Assembly (NCBI GenBank): GCA_023228945.1
Contig: JALOAI010000024.1
Span: 25,232-89,231, forward strand
DNA: 64,000 nt
Reading direction: 5' to 3'
Source: Pigmentiphaga sp.
GTDB lineage: Bacteria > Pseudomonadota > Gammaproteobacteria > Burkholderiales > Burkholderiaceae_B
This document shows positions 9,023-15,924 of the stretch, piece by piece. Position numbers and translations under genes: made by a program. Numbering within the stretch: the first letter of the stretch is position 1; every line of letters begins with the position of its first letter. The notes below the pieces were generated by a model. It had not been told where the DNA came from, did no database searches, and saw only the letters and a program-made list of their open reading frames with translations.

Positions 9023-9541
9023 TCACTGCTTCTGCATCGCGCGCTTGATCGCGGCGCGGATCTGTCGCTTCGCTTCGGCGTCGATCAACGGCATCGATCG
9101 CTTGAGCACCCACCGGCCTGCGACGCCGCGGCGGCCGATGTTGCGGGCGATCACGTAGGCGAGCGCTCGGAGGCCGGCACGGCCCATCCGCGCGTAGCCA
9201 GGCGCGATCGCTTGGGGGCCGCCCTTCGACTCGATCCACTCGATGATCGGCTTGAGCGGCGGTCGCTTGCCGGGACGTCGGCCTCGCTCGACGAACTCGG
9301 CGTGCTCGCTGGTGTTGCTGATCACCGCGCCCGATTTGACGGGCAACATTTTCCACGAGCGCAGATAGGTGCCGCGCGCGTGCGGGCGAGGCCTCGTCGT
9401 CAGGCCCGTGCGGACCGCCTGGGTCACGCCGAACCGACCAGCTTTGCGAAGGCCTCGAACGATCTCTCGCTCGACGGCCTTGCTGAGCCTGCCCATCGCG
9501 CTGGGTAGCTGCTTGGGCGACTTGAGGGTGACCGTTGTCAT
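9023..9541 (-). CDS. HK97 gp10-like neck/tail completion protein
   Basis: A 172-residue basic protein. The pattern V-E-R-E-I-V-R-G-L-R-K-A-G, a conserved R-T-G-x5-R-P-x-A-R-G-T-Y-L-R-S-W segment, and H-A-E-F-V-E-R-G-R-R near the middle match the general layout of the HK97 gp10 (neck protein) family. It lies head-side of the sheath gene, as gp10-like proteins do. The start (M-T-T-V-T-L-K-S-P) has a TAGACT element 11 nt upstream embedded in a palindrome. Confidence 0.65.
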   Translation of the reverse strand: MTTVTLKSPKQLPSAMGRLSKAVEREIVRGLRKAGRFGVTQAVRTGLTTRPRPHARGTYLRSWKMLPVKSGAVISNTSEHAEFVERGRRPGKRPPLKPIIEWIESKGGPQAIAPGYARMGRAGLRALAYVIARNIGRRGVAGRWVLKRSMPLIDAEAKRQIRAAIKRAMQKQ

Positions 9542-9545
9542 GGCA

Positions 9546-9567
9546 CCCACCGAGTCTACTCGGTGGG
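9546..9567. promoter_or_regulatory. 22-bp palindrome containing a TAGACT element
   Basis: CCCACCGAGT-ct-ACTCGGTGGG, perfect 10-bp arms just upstream of the gp10-like gene. On the minus strand the centre reads GAGTAGACTC, so the putative -10 hexamer is part of the dyad. A repressor bound here would block the promoter. Confidence 0.6.
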
Positions 9568-9697
9568 GACCGTGTCCGGCACGAACGCAAGCGCCTCGGC
9601 GCATGCTGTGACCACGCCGTTGCTGCGATGCTGAACTCGCCTTGGCGAGGCACTCCCACACACCGGGGTTGCCGTGCACCTGAATGTCGGGCGTGGG

Positions 9698-10111
9698 TCA
9701 GGTATTCAGGCGGGTGCTCGGCGCAAGCATCTCGGTGATGATGTCGCCAGCAGTGCGGCCAGTGAGCCCTGCGATCCTGTCGATGATGCTCGGCACCGGG
9801 GCTCCTGCATTGACGACGGCGAGCGCCCTCCACCAGTCGCCGTCGTTTTCCTCGACGAATCCGTTCGAGCGGAGCCACTCCTCGATGAGGGGCCGCGTCA
9901 CGTTCCACATCTGCCGCATGCGGACGATCTCGATGTGCCACCGAAGTCCGTCGGACGCGTGCTCTTTCTTGCACTCGGCCAGCCTGTTCTCCAGAGCTTC
10001 TCGATCGGCCAGCGCCTGGGCGAGTTCGGCTTTCAGCCTGGCAACCTCGTCGGCGTGGCCTGCTGCTGAGACCTCGGCAAGCGCCCTGTTAGCGTGCTCG
10101 GTCGGCGTCAC
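9698..10111 (-). CDS. Coiled-coil hypothetical protein
   Basis: About 137 residues from a GTG that overlaps the preceding stop (GTGA). Residues 15-55 form a heptad-like coiled coil (E-V-A-R-L-K-A-E-L-A-Q-A-L-A-D-R). The second half is W- and R-rich (M-R-Q-M-W-N-V-T-R-P-L-I-E-E-W-L) and may be a small helical domain. It is translationally coupled to the small gene upstream. Role unknown. Confidence 0.55.
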   Translation of the reverse strand: MTPTEHANRALAEVSAAGHADEVARLKAELAQALADREALENRLAECKKEHASDGLRWHIEIVRMRQMWNVTRPLIEEWLRSNGFVEENDGDWWRALAVVNAGAPVPSIIDRIAGLTGRTAGDIITEMLAPSTRLNT

Positions 10112-10284
10112 AGCTCGAGGTAAGCCGAGGGGTGTTCGTTGTTCTCGTGCACTCGCTCGACCGCAGGCGGGTGCGACCAAGCCCCGGGAGCAGCAGACCT
10201 GGCGAGTGGGTGCTGAGCGAGCTTGGCTGCGTCGAGGCAGGCCGCCTCAATGTTGGTTCCTCCGAAAATCACGATCTTGAGCAT
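10108..10284 (-). CDS. Small hypothetical protein
   Basis: A 58-residue ORF from M-L-K-I-V-I-F-G-G, whose first strand resembles a Rossmann-type beta strand, although the rest is too short for that fold. A TATGTT hexamer 9 nt before the ATG could serve as a -10 element downstream of the terminator of the preceding unit. Coupled by GTGA to the following coiled-coil gene. It may be a remnant of a larger protein. Confidence 0.45.
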   Translation of the reverse strand: MLKIVIFGGTNIEAACLDAAKLAQHPLARSAAPGAWSHPPAVERVHENNEHPSAYLEL

Positions 10285-10317
10285 GGCGACCCCAACATAG
10301 CGCTCGACGAGGTCATT

Positions 10318-10357
10318 CCAAAAAGAACGGCCGGCACGATGAGCGGCGTGCCGGCCG
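10318..10357 (-). terminator. Rho-independent terminator (minus strand)
   Basis: Perfect 11-bp stem CGGCCGGCACG/CGTGCCGGCCG with an 8-nt loop, followed on the minus strand by TTCTTTTTG. It ends the operon of minus-strand genes read from the right (13.3-10.4 kb). Confidence 0.85.
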
Positions 10358-10405
10358 TAGCCGTCGATCTCGTGCGGCACCATCACCGCTCACCCAAGAT
10401 AATCT

Positions 10406-10421
10406 GCAACGCCGCAGTTGC
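10406..10421. promoter_or_regulatory. GCAAC-N6-GTTGC dyad
   Basis: A short inverted repeat in the gap before the terminator. It is a member of the GCAAC/GTTGC dyad family found in several non-coding spots of this window and may be an operator. Confidence 0.35.
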
Positions 10422-10427
10422 AACCGG

Positions 10428-11096
10428 TCAGGTCAAGATCCTCGGCGCGTCGATCTCTTGCGGCACCGAGAGGTCGGCACCACCCTGCCCTCGCGCTTGC
10501 CGTTGGTCGCGGAGGCTGATCCGCCACTGGAAGTTCTCGGCGTCGTAGTGCGGCGCTGCTGCGAGCACGAGCCGGTAGCGGCGCGGCTCGGCGTCACCTG
10601 GGCATCGAGCGTGCTGCTGGATCTCATAGAAGAACTCGCGCTCGCTCGTGTCCTGCGACCACTGGATCCCTCGCAGGTTGCCGCGCAGCGTCTCCTCGTC
10701 GACCTGCGAGGGGCTAACCTTGCGCAGCCTGACCCGACCAGCCGGCGTCAGTCCGTCGGGGTCCAGCTCGAGGTCAAGGTTGTCGAGGCCGAGCACCTCG
10801 ACGGGATAGAGTTCGAGGCTGGTGACCTCGCGCCAATCGTAGTCGGCCGTCGTGCGCTCCTGCCAGACCAGGCGGACCCTGTACGGTCGCAGGCCCAGGC
10901 GGTGAGCTCCGAGCCGCTGCGCTCGATCGATCGCCGACTGGATCCGAGTAGCGATCGAGCACGACAGCTCGCCCGGTCCGAGCGGTTGGTTCCCGGGCAG
11001 CTGCGGGCCCGGACCGTAGCCGCTCGGGTTGCAGCCGCCCGCGGTCGGCTCTGTGCCCGAGCAGGCGCCACCTGGGTTGGGCTTGGTGCCAGCCAT
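10428..11096 (-). CDS. Hypothetical protein with Gly/Cys-rich N-terminus
   Basis: A 222-residue protein. The first 45 residues are Gly/Pro-rich with three Cys; the rest is a beta-rich domain with many charged residues (R-P-Y-R-V-R-L-V-W-Q-E-R and R-Y-R-L-V-L-A-A-A-P-H-Y). A TAGACT element lies 7 nt before the ATG, so it probably starts a leaderless transcript. Its place between neck-type genes and small structural-type genes suggests a virion component, but no family was recognised. Confidence 0.6.
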   Translation of the reverse strand: MAGTKPNPGGACSGTEPTAGGCNPSGYGPGPQLPGNQPLGPGELSCSIATRIQSAIDRAQRLGAHRLGLRPYRVRLVWQERTTADYDWREVTSLELYPVEVLGLDNLDLELDPDGLTPAGRVRLRKVSPSQVDEETLRGNLRGIQWSQDTSEREFFYEIQQHARCPGDAEPRRYRLVLAAAPHYDAENFQWRISLRDQRQARGQGGADLSVPQEIDAPRILT

Positions 11097-11103
11097 CGGC
11101 TGC

Positions 11104-11109
11104 AGTCTA
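11104..11109 (-). promoter_or_regulatory. TAGACT element, 7 nt before ATG
   Basis: Minus-strand TAGACT followed by GCAGCCG and the ATG of the 222-residue gene, leaving no room for a ribosome binding site. Confidence 0.55.
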
Positions 11110-11511
11110 GCAACCGGTGGGCTCGACCACGCCGCCGCTACCGAGGTTGTTGGCCACGCTCGTGGGGTTCGGGTAGCTGCCGAGAATGTCCCCCAGCTTC
11201 GCCTGCCACTGCTGGTACTGCACGTCGAGCTCGGCGAACGCAGCACTGCCGCGGAATTTCACGTTGCCCGCTGACTCGAACTCCAGCGACTCGCGAAACT
11301 TGGACCGCTGCTGCTCGATGCAGTCGAGCTCGTGGATGCACTGCCGCACGAACGGCTCGGCGTTCCGGTCGACGTTGTCGAAGTGCAGCTCGAGCGGCCG
11401 CTGAAACGTGTTGCCCTGCGGGACGCCGAAGCCCAGCGCGAACGTGTCGTTCACGTTGGTGTAGCCCAGGTGGTAGCGGATGCGGGCCTTCTCGGCGTCG
11501 GTCAGGGCCAT
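11107..11511 (-). CDS. Hypothetical head/neck-type protein
   Basis: A 134-residue protein beginning M-A-L-T-D-A-E-K-A-R-I-R-Y-H-L-G-Y, a start often seen in small phage head-completion proteins. It then has a helical middle (F-V-R-Q-C-I-H-E-L-D-C-I-E-Q-Q-R-S-K). It lies in a run of minus-strand genes between tail genes and membrane-protein genes. Function is not certain; a connector or head-completion role is an inference. Confidence 0.6.
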   Translation of the reverse strand: MALTDAEKARIRYHLGYTNVNDTFALGFGVPQGNTFQRPLELHFDNVDRNAEPFVRQCIHELDCIEQQRSKFRESLEFESAGNVKFRGSAAFAELDVQYQQWQAKLGDILGSYPNPTSVANNLGSGGVVEPTGC

Positions 11512-11521
11512 GGCGAGGAGC

Positions 11522-11905
11522 CTACTTCGGGCACACGGCCAGCTGCACGCCCGCGCGCGCGAGCGTCAGAACCTCGTGCGTGGTCGAGTCGATCACCTGA
11601 TCCTTGATGACCCGGGCACTGCCAGCCTGCGCATGCGCGAGCACGACAAAGGCGGCGCGCGGGTTGTCCTCGAGGACGGCGGCGATCTCCTCGACGGCCA
11701 GCGGCGTCGGACCGGAGGGCGCAGCTGCAGCCCTGAGCGCCGAGATTGCTCGGGCGAGCTCCTCACGGATGATCTGCCGGCACCCGTCGAGCAGCTCGGC
11801 CTTGAGCTCGATCAACTCGATGCCGGCCGGGTCCTCGACGGTGATGTCGTCCGGCGCTGCTGTTGCGGCGGACTTCTTGCGCTTGTCGGTCTTGTCGTTG
11901 CTCAT
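11522..11905 (-). CDS. Helical hypothetical protein
   Basis: A 127-residue protein with a Lys-rich N-terminus (K-T-D-K-R-K-K-S), a long acidic helix (I-E-L-I-E-L-K-A-E-L-L-D-G) and a compact C-terminal half. It lies 10 nt upstream of the preceding entry's gene in one transcription unit. No family recognised. Confidence 0.55.
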   Translation of the reverse strand: MSNDKTDKRKKSAATAAPDDITVEDPAGIELIELKAELLDGCRQIIREELARAISALRAAAAPSGPTPLAVEEIAAVLEDNPRAAFVVLAHAQAGSARVIKDQVIDSTTHEVLTLARAGVQLAVCPK

Positions 11906-11957
11906 GGCGATGCGTTGGTCGGGGAAGTGGGCGGCCGCATGTGCAGCCGCCCGGCGG

Positions 11958-12155
11958 TCACTTGAGCGGCCCGAGCTTGAGGCTGCTGAGGCCGTTGGGG
12001 CCGGTGCGTGAGACGGTCGTGTTCTGATCGATCACGCCCGGCGTCGAGGGCTGGGATTGCAGGCCCGGTGGGGTCAGCTCTCCCATGGACTGAGGTGCGC
12101 GTCCAAACGCGTTGGCGGGGATGTTCGAGCCTTGTGGCGATCGCATGTTCGGCAT
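11958..12155 (-). CDS. Small low-complexity protein
   Basis: A 65-residue Pro/Gly/Asn/Ser-rich protein without predicted secondary structure, preceded by an AGGAGG ribosome binding site, one of the few strong Shine-Dalgarno sequences in this region. A TACGAT hexamer upstream may be a promoter. Disordered short proteins of this sort occur among virion accessory proteins. Role unknown. Confidence 0.5.
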   Translation of the reverse strand: MPNMRSPQGSNIPANAFGRAPQSMGELTPPGLQSQPSTPGVIDQNTTVSRTGPNGLSSLKLGPLK

Positions 12156-12194
12156 TCGAGAGGTACCTCCTGCCGCGATCGTAGCACGGACGAG

Positions 12195-12521
12195 TCAGTC
12201 TTCGCCGTCGTGGCAGGTGGCCTTGCCCGCCTCGTTCGTCGTGAAGTTGTCGCACCACCCGAAATCGTGGCCGGCTGGGCACGACCCGAGCGCCTCGACG
12301 CACACGCCAGTCGAGGGGCTGCAGCACAGCCAACCCGAGTCGCCGTCGGGGCAAGGTGGCGTTCCCGGTTGCCCGCAGGGCTCGCAGTATTTCGGCCGCG
12401 GGATATCGCAGATGTTGCCTGGCATCGCTGCGGCAGGTTCGACCGTGAGCATGTAGCCGGACCCAAGACCCACGACGAGGCCGGCGAACGAAGCGATGAG
12501 GATGATCGTTTTACTGGTCAC
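12195..12521 (-). CDS. Exported Cys-rich small protein
   Basis: A 108-residue protein with an N-terminal hydrophobic segment (I-I-L-I-A-S-F-A-G-L-V-V-G-L-G) that acts as signal peptide or anchor. A periplasmic part with about ten Cys follows (C-E-P-C-G, W-L-C-C-S, C-P-A-G), implying disulfides. Its start overlaps the stop of the coiled-coil membrane gene. A pair of one anchored coiled-coil protein and one exported protein is compatible with a lysis or envelope-disruption function, which is an inference. Confidence 0.6.
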   Translation of the reverse strand: MTSKTIILIASFAGLVVGLGSGYMLTVEPAAAMPGNICDIPRPKYCEPCGQPGTPPCPDGDSGWLCCSPSTGVCVEALGSCPAGHDFGWCDNFTTNEAGKATCHDGED

Positions 12522-13330
12522 TGGTTCTGACTCCTGATCTGGCTCTGATCTTCGGCTTCCGCCTCAGCAATTCGCAAGATGGGCGGGACTGTCGGGATCG
12601 GGATCCCGCGATCCTTGAGCAAACGTCGATTACATTCCAGCAAGAAGACCACGAGCGCAGTCTGCCGCTCCTCGAGTTTCCGCACCCGACGCTCGTGGTC
12701 ATCGATCAGCTCGTACTTGCTCTCGATCTCGCTGAGCCGGGCCTTGAGCTCGAACTGCCGATTCTCCGCCTCGATCACCCGGGCCTCGACAGCGGCGATT
12801 CGCTCACGCTGGGTCGCTTCGGACGTCGTCAGTCGATCGGCGAAGCGGAAGGCGAGAACGGCCCCGACCATGATGGCGGCGACGAGCAGCACCGCGGTCG
12901 TGACCGAGAGGAGCAGCACTCCGATCGGCGACGTCCCGCTCTCTGGCTGCCGGGCTGCCGGCGGCGCGAGCTCGATGCGATCGGTTGGGTCGGGCCGGTC
13001 GAACTCCGACCGGATCTTGGCCATGGCGAGCTCGACCTGCTTGTTGAGCTCGTCGGAGATCATCGACTTGATCGGGCCCTCAATCCCAAACCCCACCCGC
13101 CGCCGCAGCGCTTCGTCGACAACATCCACGACCGCGCTGCTCATCCGACGCGAGTCCTCGTGATCGCGTCGACGTACTCGACGTCGGCGCTCGGTCTGCT
13201 CAAACCCGTCACCGCTGTCGTCAGCTCGGTCGGGGTCGGGCGTCTCTCCGGGCACAGGTTCGAGGCGCATCTTGGCCGTCTTGGAGTCCCGCACCTCCCG
13301 AGGTACTGCGCGATCAATCGGCGTAGCCAC
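12518..13330 (-). CDS. Membrane-anchored coiled-coil protein
   Basis: A 270-residue protein from GTG. It has a charged N-terminus (R-R-R-R-V-R-R-R-D), one transmembrane segment around residues 136-162 (V-L-L-L-S-V-T-T-A-V-L-L-V-A-A-I-M), then a long heptad coiled coil to about residue 235. TAACCT lies exactly 6 nt before the GTG. The topology resembles an inner-membrane spanin or envelope tether, and the next gene encodes an exported Cys-rich protein. Functional naming would be speculative. Confidence 0.6.
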   Translation of the reverse strand: MATPIDRAVPREVRDSKTAKMRLEPVPGETPDPDRADDSGDGFEQTERRRRVRRRDHEDSRRMSSAVVDVVDEALRRRVGFGIEGPIKSMISDELNKQVELAMAKIRSEFDRPDPTDRIELAPPAARQPESGTSPIGVLLLSVTTAVLLVAAIMVGAVLAFRFADRLTTSEATQRERIAAVEARVIEAENRQFELKARLSEIESKYELIDDHERRVRKLEERQTALVVFLLECNRRLLKDRGIPIPTVPPILRIAEAEAEDQSQIRSQNQ

Positions 13331-13336
13331 CTCGCC

Positions 13337-13342
13337 AGGTTA
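13337..13342 (-). promoter_or_regulatory. TAACCT-N6-GTG leaderless promoter
   Basis: Minus-strand TAACCT followed by GGCGAG and the GTG of the membrane coiled-coil gene; the spacing is identical to other leaderless starts in this window. Confidence 0.5.
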
Positions 13343-13374
13343 GTCGACTGGTGGGGTTATGGTCACGGACCTGC

Positions 13375-13470
13375 TAGACTGGGCGGCGACCACAACCCGT
13401 CCAGGGTCGCGGGCGATTCACCTGCCCGGGTCTCGGCAATGGTGTCGAGCCCGGGCAGGCTCTTTGTCAC
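13375..13470 (+). ncRNA. Candidate small RNA between TAGACT promoter and terminator
   Basis: TAGACT at the left end is not followed by a start codon but, about 40 nt later, by a 10-bp perfect hairpin (CCTGCCCGGG...CCCGGGCAGG, 19-nt loop) and CTCTTTG. This would give a transcript of roughly 85 nt between two minus-strand genes. The hairpin could instead end the minus-strand gene to its right, although the T-rich tail is on the plus strand. Confidence 0.35.
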
Positions 13471-13730
13471 ACATGCTCTCGGCGCCAGCGAGAGAGCTGT
13501 TTGGCAACTGACGTACGAGTGCGGCCGAGTACCTTGGCCGCTTCCTCGTGGGTCTTGCCCTCGACGTAGACGAGGCGCCGCAGCGTCGCCATCTCCTCGG
13601 CGGTCCAGCGTCCGTTTGCCGGCCGCTTCCTCGCTCGACGCTGCGCTGCGGCGACCTCCCGCAGCTGGCGAATGGTCACGTCCAGCTGCGAACGCTGGCG
13701 CTCAAGGTCACGGATGATGCTCTCGATCAT
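13467..13730 (-). CDS. Small HTH DNA-binding protein
   Basis: An 87-residue protein. The N-terminal helix (M-I-E-S-I-I-R-D-L-E-R-Q-R-S-Q-L) is followed by a basic linker and an R-W-T-A-E-E-M-A-T-L-R-R-L...H-E-E-A-A-K-V-L-G-R-T-x-x-S-V segment typical of Myb/SANT-like or GcrA-type helix-turn-helix domains. The ATG overlaps the previous stop (ATGA), which fixes the start. It is probably a phage transcription regulator acting on DNA in the cytoplasm. Confidence 0.7.
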   Translation of the reverse strand: MIESIIRDLERQRSQLDVTIRQLREVAAAQRRARKRPANGRWTAEEMATLRRLVYVEGKTHEEAAKVLGRTRTSVAKQLSRWRREHV

Positions 13731-14047
13731 TTGCTTGTCTCCTCGAGCCATCGTCGGCACTCGGCGATCGACCACCACGCTGCCCACACGCCATGCCAGC
13801 GACCGCTGCTGACGAGCTCGACCGGCTTTCCGGGCATGCTCAGCGGGCCCTTGTTGCCGGGCAGCAGGTGGATCGGTTGCCCGTGCGGCGCAGGCTCTCG
13901 ACGCCGCACTTGGATCTGGACCAGCGCCATCGGGCAGCTGTCGACCAGCGCCTCGATGTGGCCGCGCGTGGCGGTGCCCTCAAGCAGGGCGTCGAGCACC
14001 GACTGGAACGCGCGCAGCCGCAGGGACAATTCGAGCTGCTGGCTCAT
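13727..14047 (-). CDS. Hypothetical protein
   Basis: A 106-residue protein starting M-S-Q-Q-L-E-L-S-L-R-L, with a helical first half, a Pro/Gly-rich loop and a W-rich C-terminus (W-H-G-V-W-A-A-W-W). GGGAGA precedes the ATG. It is coupled to the HTH gene after it. No family recognised. Confidence 0.55.
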   Translation of the reverse strand: MSQQLELSLRLRAFQSVLDALLEGTATRGHIEALVDSCPMALVQIQVRRREPAPHGQPIHLLPGNKGPLSMPGKPVELVSSGRWHGVWAAWWSIAECRRWLEETSK

Positions 14048-14077
14048 GCGAACAGGTCTCCCTGGGTCGGTCCCTCA

Positions 14078-14449
14078 TCAGGTCTGCTCGTCGACCGCCG
14101 CGGGCCCAACAGGCAGCGTCTCGTCCAGGTCGAGCGCGGATTTGAGCCGCCATACCTGAGCGTACTGCTCGACGTAGCCGGCCCCCACCATTCGGTCGAT
14201 GGGCTCAGCGATGCCGTCTTTGATCAGCGCCTGGAACACCTCGGGCGCAAACTCCCTGGTCTCGTTGCGGACGAAAAACTCTCCTTCGCCGAGGCGCTCC
14301 TCCGGCAGGTTGACGGTGATGTCGCATTCGACCTCGCCCTGCGAGGTCCAGGCGCGGATCATCGCGCGATGGCCATGCCTGTAGCTGTGCACGCGCAGCT
14401 CGTGCCCGCTGGACAGAACCTTCCCATTGATGGACGCGAAATTGCTCAT
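14078..14449 (-). CDS. Hypothetical protein, first gene of leftward unit
   Basis: A 123-residue protein from M-S-N-F-A-S-I-N-G-K-V, with beta-rich N-terminal half (E-L-R-V-H-S-Y-R-H-G-H-R-A-M-I-R-A-W) and a helical acidic end. It is divergent from the early plus-strand unit, so it could belong to an early leftward transcript together with the HTH gene downstream. No family recognised. Confidence 0.6.
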   Translation of the reverse strand: MSNFASINGKVLSSGHELRVHSYRHGHRAMIRAWTSQGEVECDITVNLPEERLGEGEFFVRNETREFAPEVFQALIKDGIAEPIDRMVGAGYVEQYAQVWRLKSALDLDETLPVGPAAVDEQT

Positions 14450-14489
14450 GCGTGCGCCAACCTGGCGCTGGCCGACGTATTCCGACAAT

Positions 14490-14505
14490 GCAACTGTTCG
14501 GTTGC
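14490..14505. promoter_or_regulatory. Dyad GCAACT-N4-GGTTGC in divergent control region
   Basis: Lies in the gap between the leftward and rightward early units and is followed by GTGATAGGG and GGAATATGG stretches. The same dyad with small changes occurs at 19407 and 60285, so it is a candidate operator controlling both directions. Confidence 0.45.
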
Positions 14506-14585
14506 GTGATAGGGTGGCGCGGAATATGGGCGGCGGCGTGCGGTTGGGCGAGTCGATGAAAAACCCGCAATGAGACGGTCGATTC

Positions 14586-14741
14586 ATGACGATAGCCGAA
14601 GCCATAGTGCCGGACTCGCCCGACATGAACGCGCTGTGGACCCTCCGGCTCGGTCATCCCATGCCCGAGATCCGCGAGACCGACAGCGACGCGTACGTCA
14701 GGCTCGCGGCCCAAATCGCGCGAAAGGTGGGTGACCGATGA
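14586..14741 (+). CDS. Small hypothetical protein, start of early rightward unit
   Basis: A 51-residue ORF, M-T-I-A-E-A-I-V-P-D-S-P ending R-K-V-G-D-R, whose stop overlaps the next ATG (ATGA). Helical, with a conserved-looking W-T-L-R-L-G-H-P segment. It is short, but the tight coupling and codon use like the neighbours support it. No family recognised. Confidence 0.55.
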   Translation: MTIAEAIVPDSPDMNALWTLRLGHPMPEIRETDSDAYVRLAAQIARKVGDR

Positions 14742-15085
14742 CACCCAAGATCATCGCCCGAGTGGATTCGTGGTTGTTCAGCCGAAGGGCGTGGCTGCTC
14801 TCCACCGAGTACCGTGATTGGCTGCACCACGAGTGGCGCTTGGCCGTCGACCGGTTCAACTCCAACGAGCGGGCCGGCGCTCGCGAGGCTGTGGCCGCGT
14901 GCTTGGCCGGGTGCCTGCTCTCTCTCGTGATGGAGGCGTGGGGCGCAGAGGCATGGTTCCAGCCAAGCCCGTCGCGCAACGCGAAGATCGAGGGGTGGAT
15001 GGTGGTCGTCTTCGGGCGCGGCATTGTCGGCCGCGGCGCCACGTTGGCCGAGGCCATCGTCGCTGCGCTGGAGGCTGCATCGTGA
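14738..15085 (+). CDS. Hypothetical protein
   Basis: A 115-residue protein with a W-L-F-S-R-R-A-W-L-L-S-T segment and a C-terminal G-R-G-x-T-L-A-E-A-I-V-A-A-L motif, like the end of small phage-encoded helical proteins that share a ...A-T-x-x-E-A-x-x-A-A-L tail. It is coupled to its neighbours on both sides by 4-bp overlaps. No function assigned. Confidence 0.6.
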   Translation: MTPKIIARVDSWLFSRRAWLLSTEYRDWLHHEWRLAVDRFNSNERAGAREAVAACLAGCLLSLVMEAWGAEAWFQPSPSRNAKIEGWMVVVFGRGIVGRGATLAEAIVAALEAAS

Positions 15086-15747
15086 GCTGGACGGTTGAAG
15101 ATGCGGCCGTGCAAATCGATCACGGCCTGCAGACGCGCGGCCGTGTGGGGCTCGCTGGCGTCGTCGTGGAGCTGGACGAATCGACGGCCACCCTCGAAAT
15201 CCTTGGGTTCGGCCGCGCGGTGCGGTTGTTCCGAGCCGCGGCGCTGCTGATCGGTTGGTCGATCGGCGATGGCGACGGCGATGGCTACGGAGACGGCTCC
15301 GGCTACGGCGACGGCGATGGCTACGGCTACGGCGGCGGCAACGGCAACGGCTACGGCGGCGGCTACGGCAACGGCGACGGCAACGGCGACGGCAACGGCG
15401 ACAGCAACGGCTCCATTTACATCATCGAGAAAGGCGCACCGATGCAATTCGACAAATCACAGCCACGACTCGTTCGACATCACTACGCTGGGGTCTACCT
15501 CGGCTATCTCCAAGGTCCCGGAGAGATACCGGGGACGTTTCGATACGTCGCACGCCACATTTGGCGCTGGGAGCGACGGCTCGGAACGACGGCCATCGCT
15601 CACGCTGGTCCGGGAGACGGCTCGAGCGTGGGGCCGTGGGTCACGATCGATCTGCCAGTCGGAGAGAATCTCGTGGCCTCGATTATCGCGACCCCCGAAG
15701 CGATGGCCAAGCTCGACACGATGCCGGTGGCGATGGAGGCCGCGTGA
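15082..15747 (+). CDS. Protein with Gly-Asp-Tyr-Gly-Asn repeat insert
   Basis: 221 residues from a GTG coupled to the previous stop. Residues 1-58 are a small folded part, residues 60-110 are a simple repeat of G-D, G-Y and G-N dipeptides, and the rest is a second domain (Y-A-G-V-Y-L-G-Y-L...H-I-W-R-W-E-R-R). The repeat DNA is built of GGCGAC/GGCTAC/GGCAAC codons and is open in several frames, so slippage could change its length. It could also be two genes joined; a second start at M-Q-F-D-K is possible. Confidence 0.5.
   Translation: MSWTVEDAAVQIDHGLQTRGRVGLAGVVVELDESTATLEILGFGRAVRLFRAAALLIGWSIGDGDGDGYGDGSGYGDGDGYGYGGGNGNGYGGGYGNGDGNGDGNGDSNGSIYIIEKGAPMQFDKSQPRLVRHHYAGVYLGYLQGPGEIPGTFRYVARHIWRWERRLGTTAIAHAGPGDGSSVGPWVTIDLPVGENLVASIIATPEAMAKLDTMPVAMEAA
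15286..15412 (+). repeat. Simple-sequence GGCnAC repeat tract
   Basis: A tract of about 125 bp of hexamer-like GGC-GAC/GGC-TAC/GGC-AAC units within the preceding gene, coding for alternating Gly and Asp/Tyr/Asn. Prone to replication slippage. Confidence 0.7.
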
Positions 15748-15813
15748 GCGGTCCTGTGCGGCCGGAAGCAGGCCGGGACAACGTCGTCTGGGCGCCGAGC
15801 GAGGCCAGTCTCG

Positions 15814-15924
15814 GTGCTCGATTGGGAGATCCCAGGATGCGACGACTGCGACGCGGCCGACGACGTCGGGCTGCTCGACGGCATCCCCGTGGCCATATGC
15901 AGGCACTGCCGAGGTGAAGCATGA
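15814..15924 (+). CDS. Micro zinc-ribbon protein
   Basis: A 36-residue ORF from GTG that reads V-L-D-W-E-I-P-G-C-D-D-C and later V-A-I-C-R-H-C-R-G-E-A: two Cys-x2-Cys knuckles 20 residues apart, the spacing of a zinc ribbon. The stop overlaps the helicase ATG (ATGA), arguing for coupled translation. An upstream in-frame CTG could extend it. It is short, so moderate confidence. Confidence 0.5.
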   Translation: MLDWEIPGCDDCDAADDVGLLDGIPVAICRHCRGEA

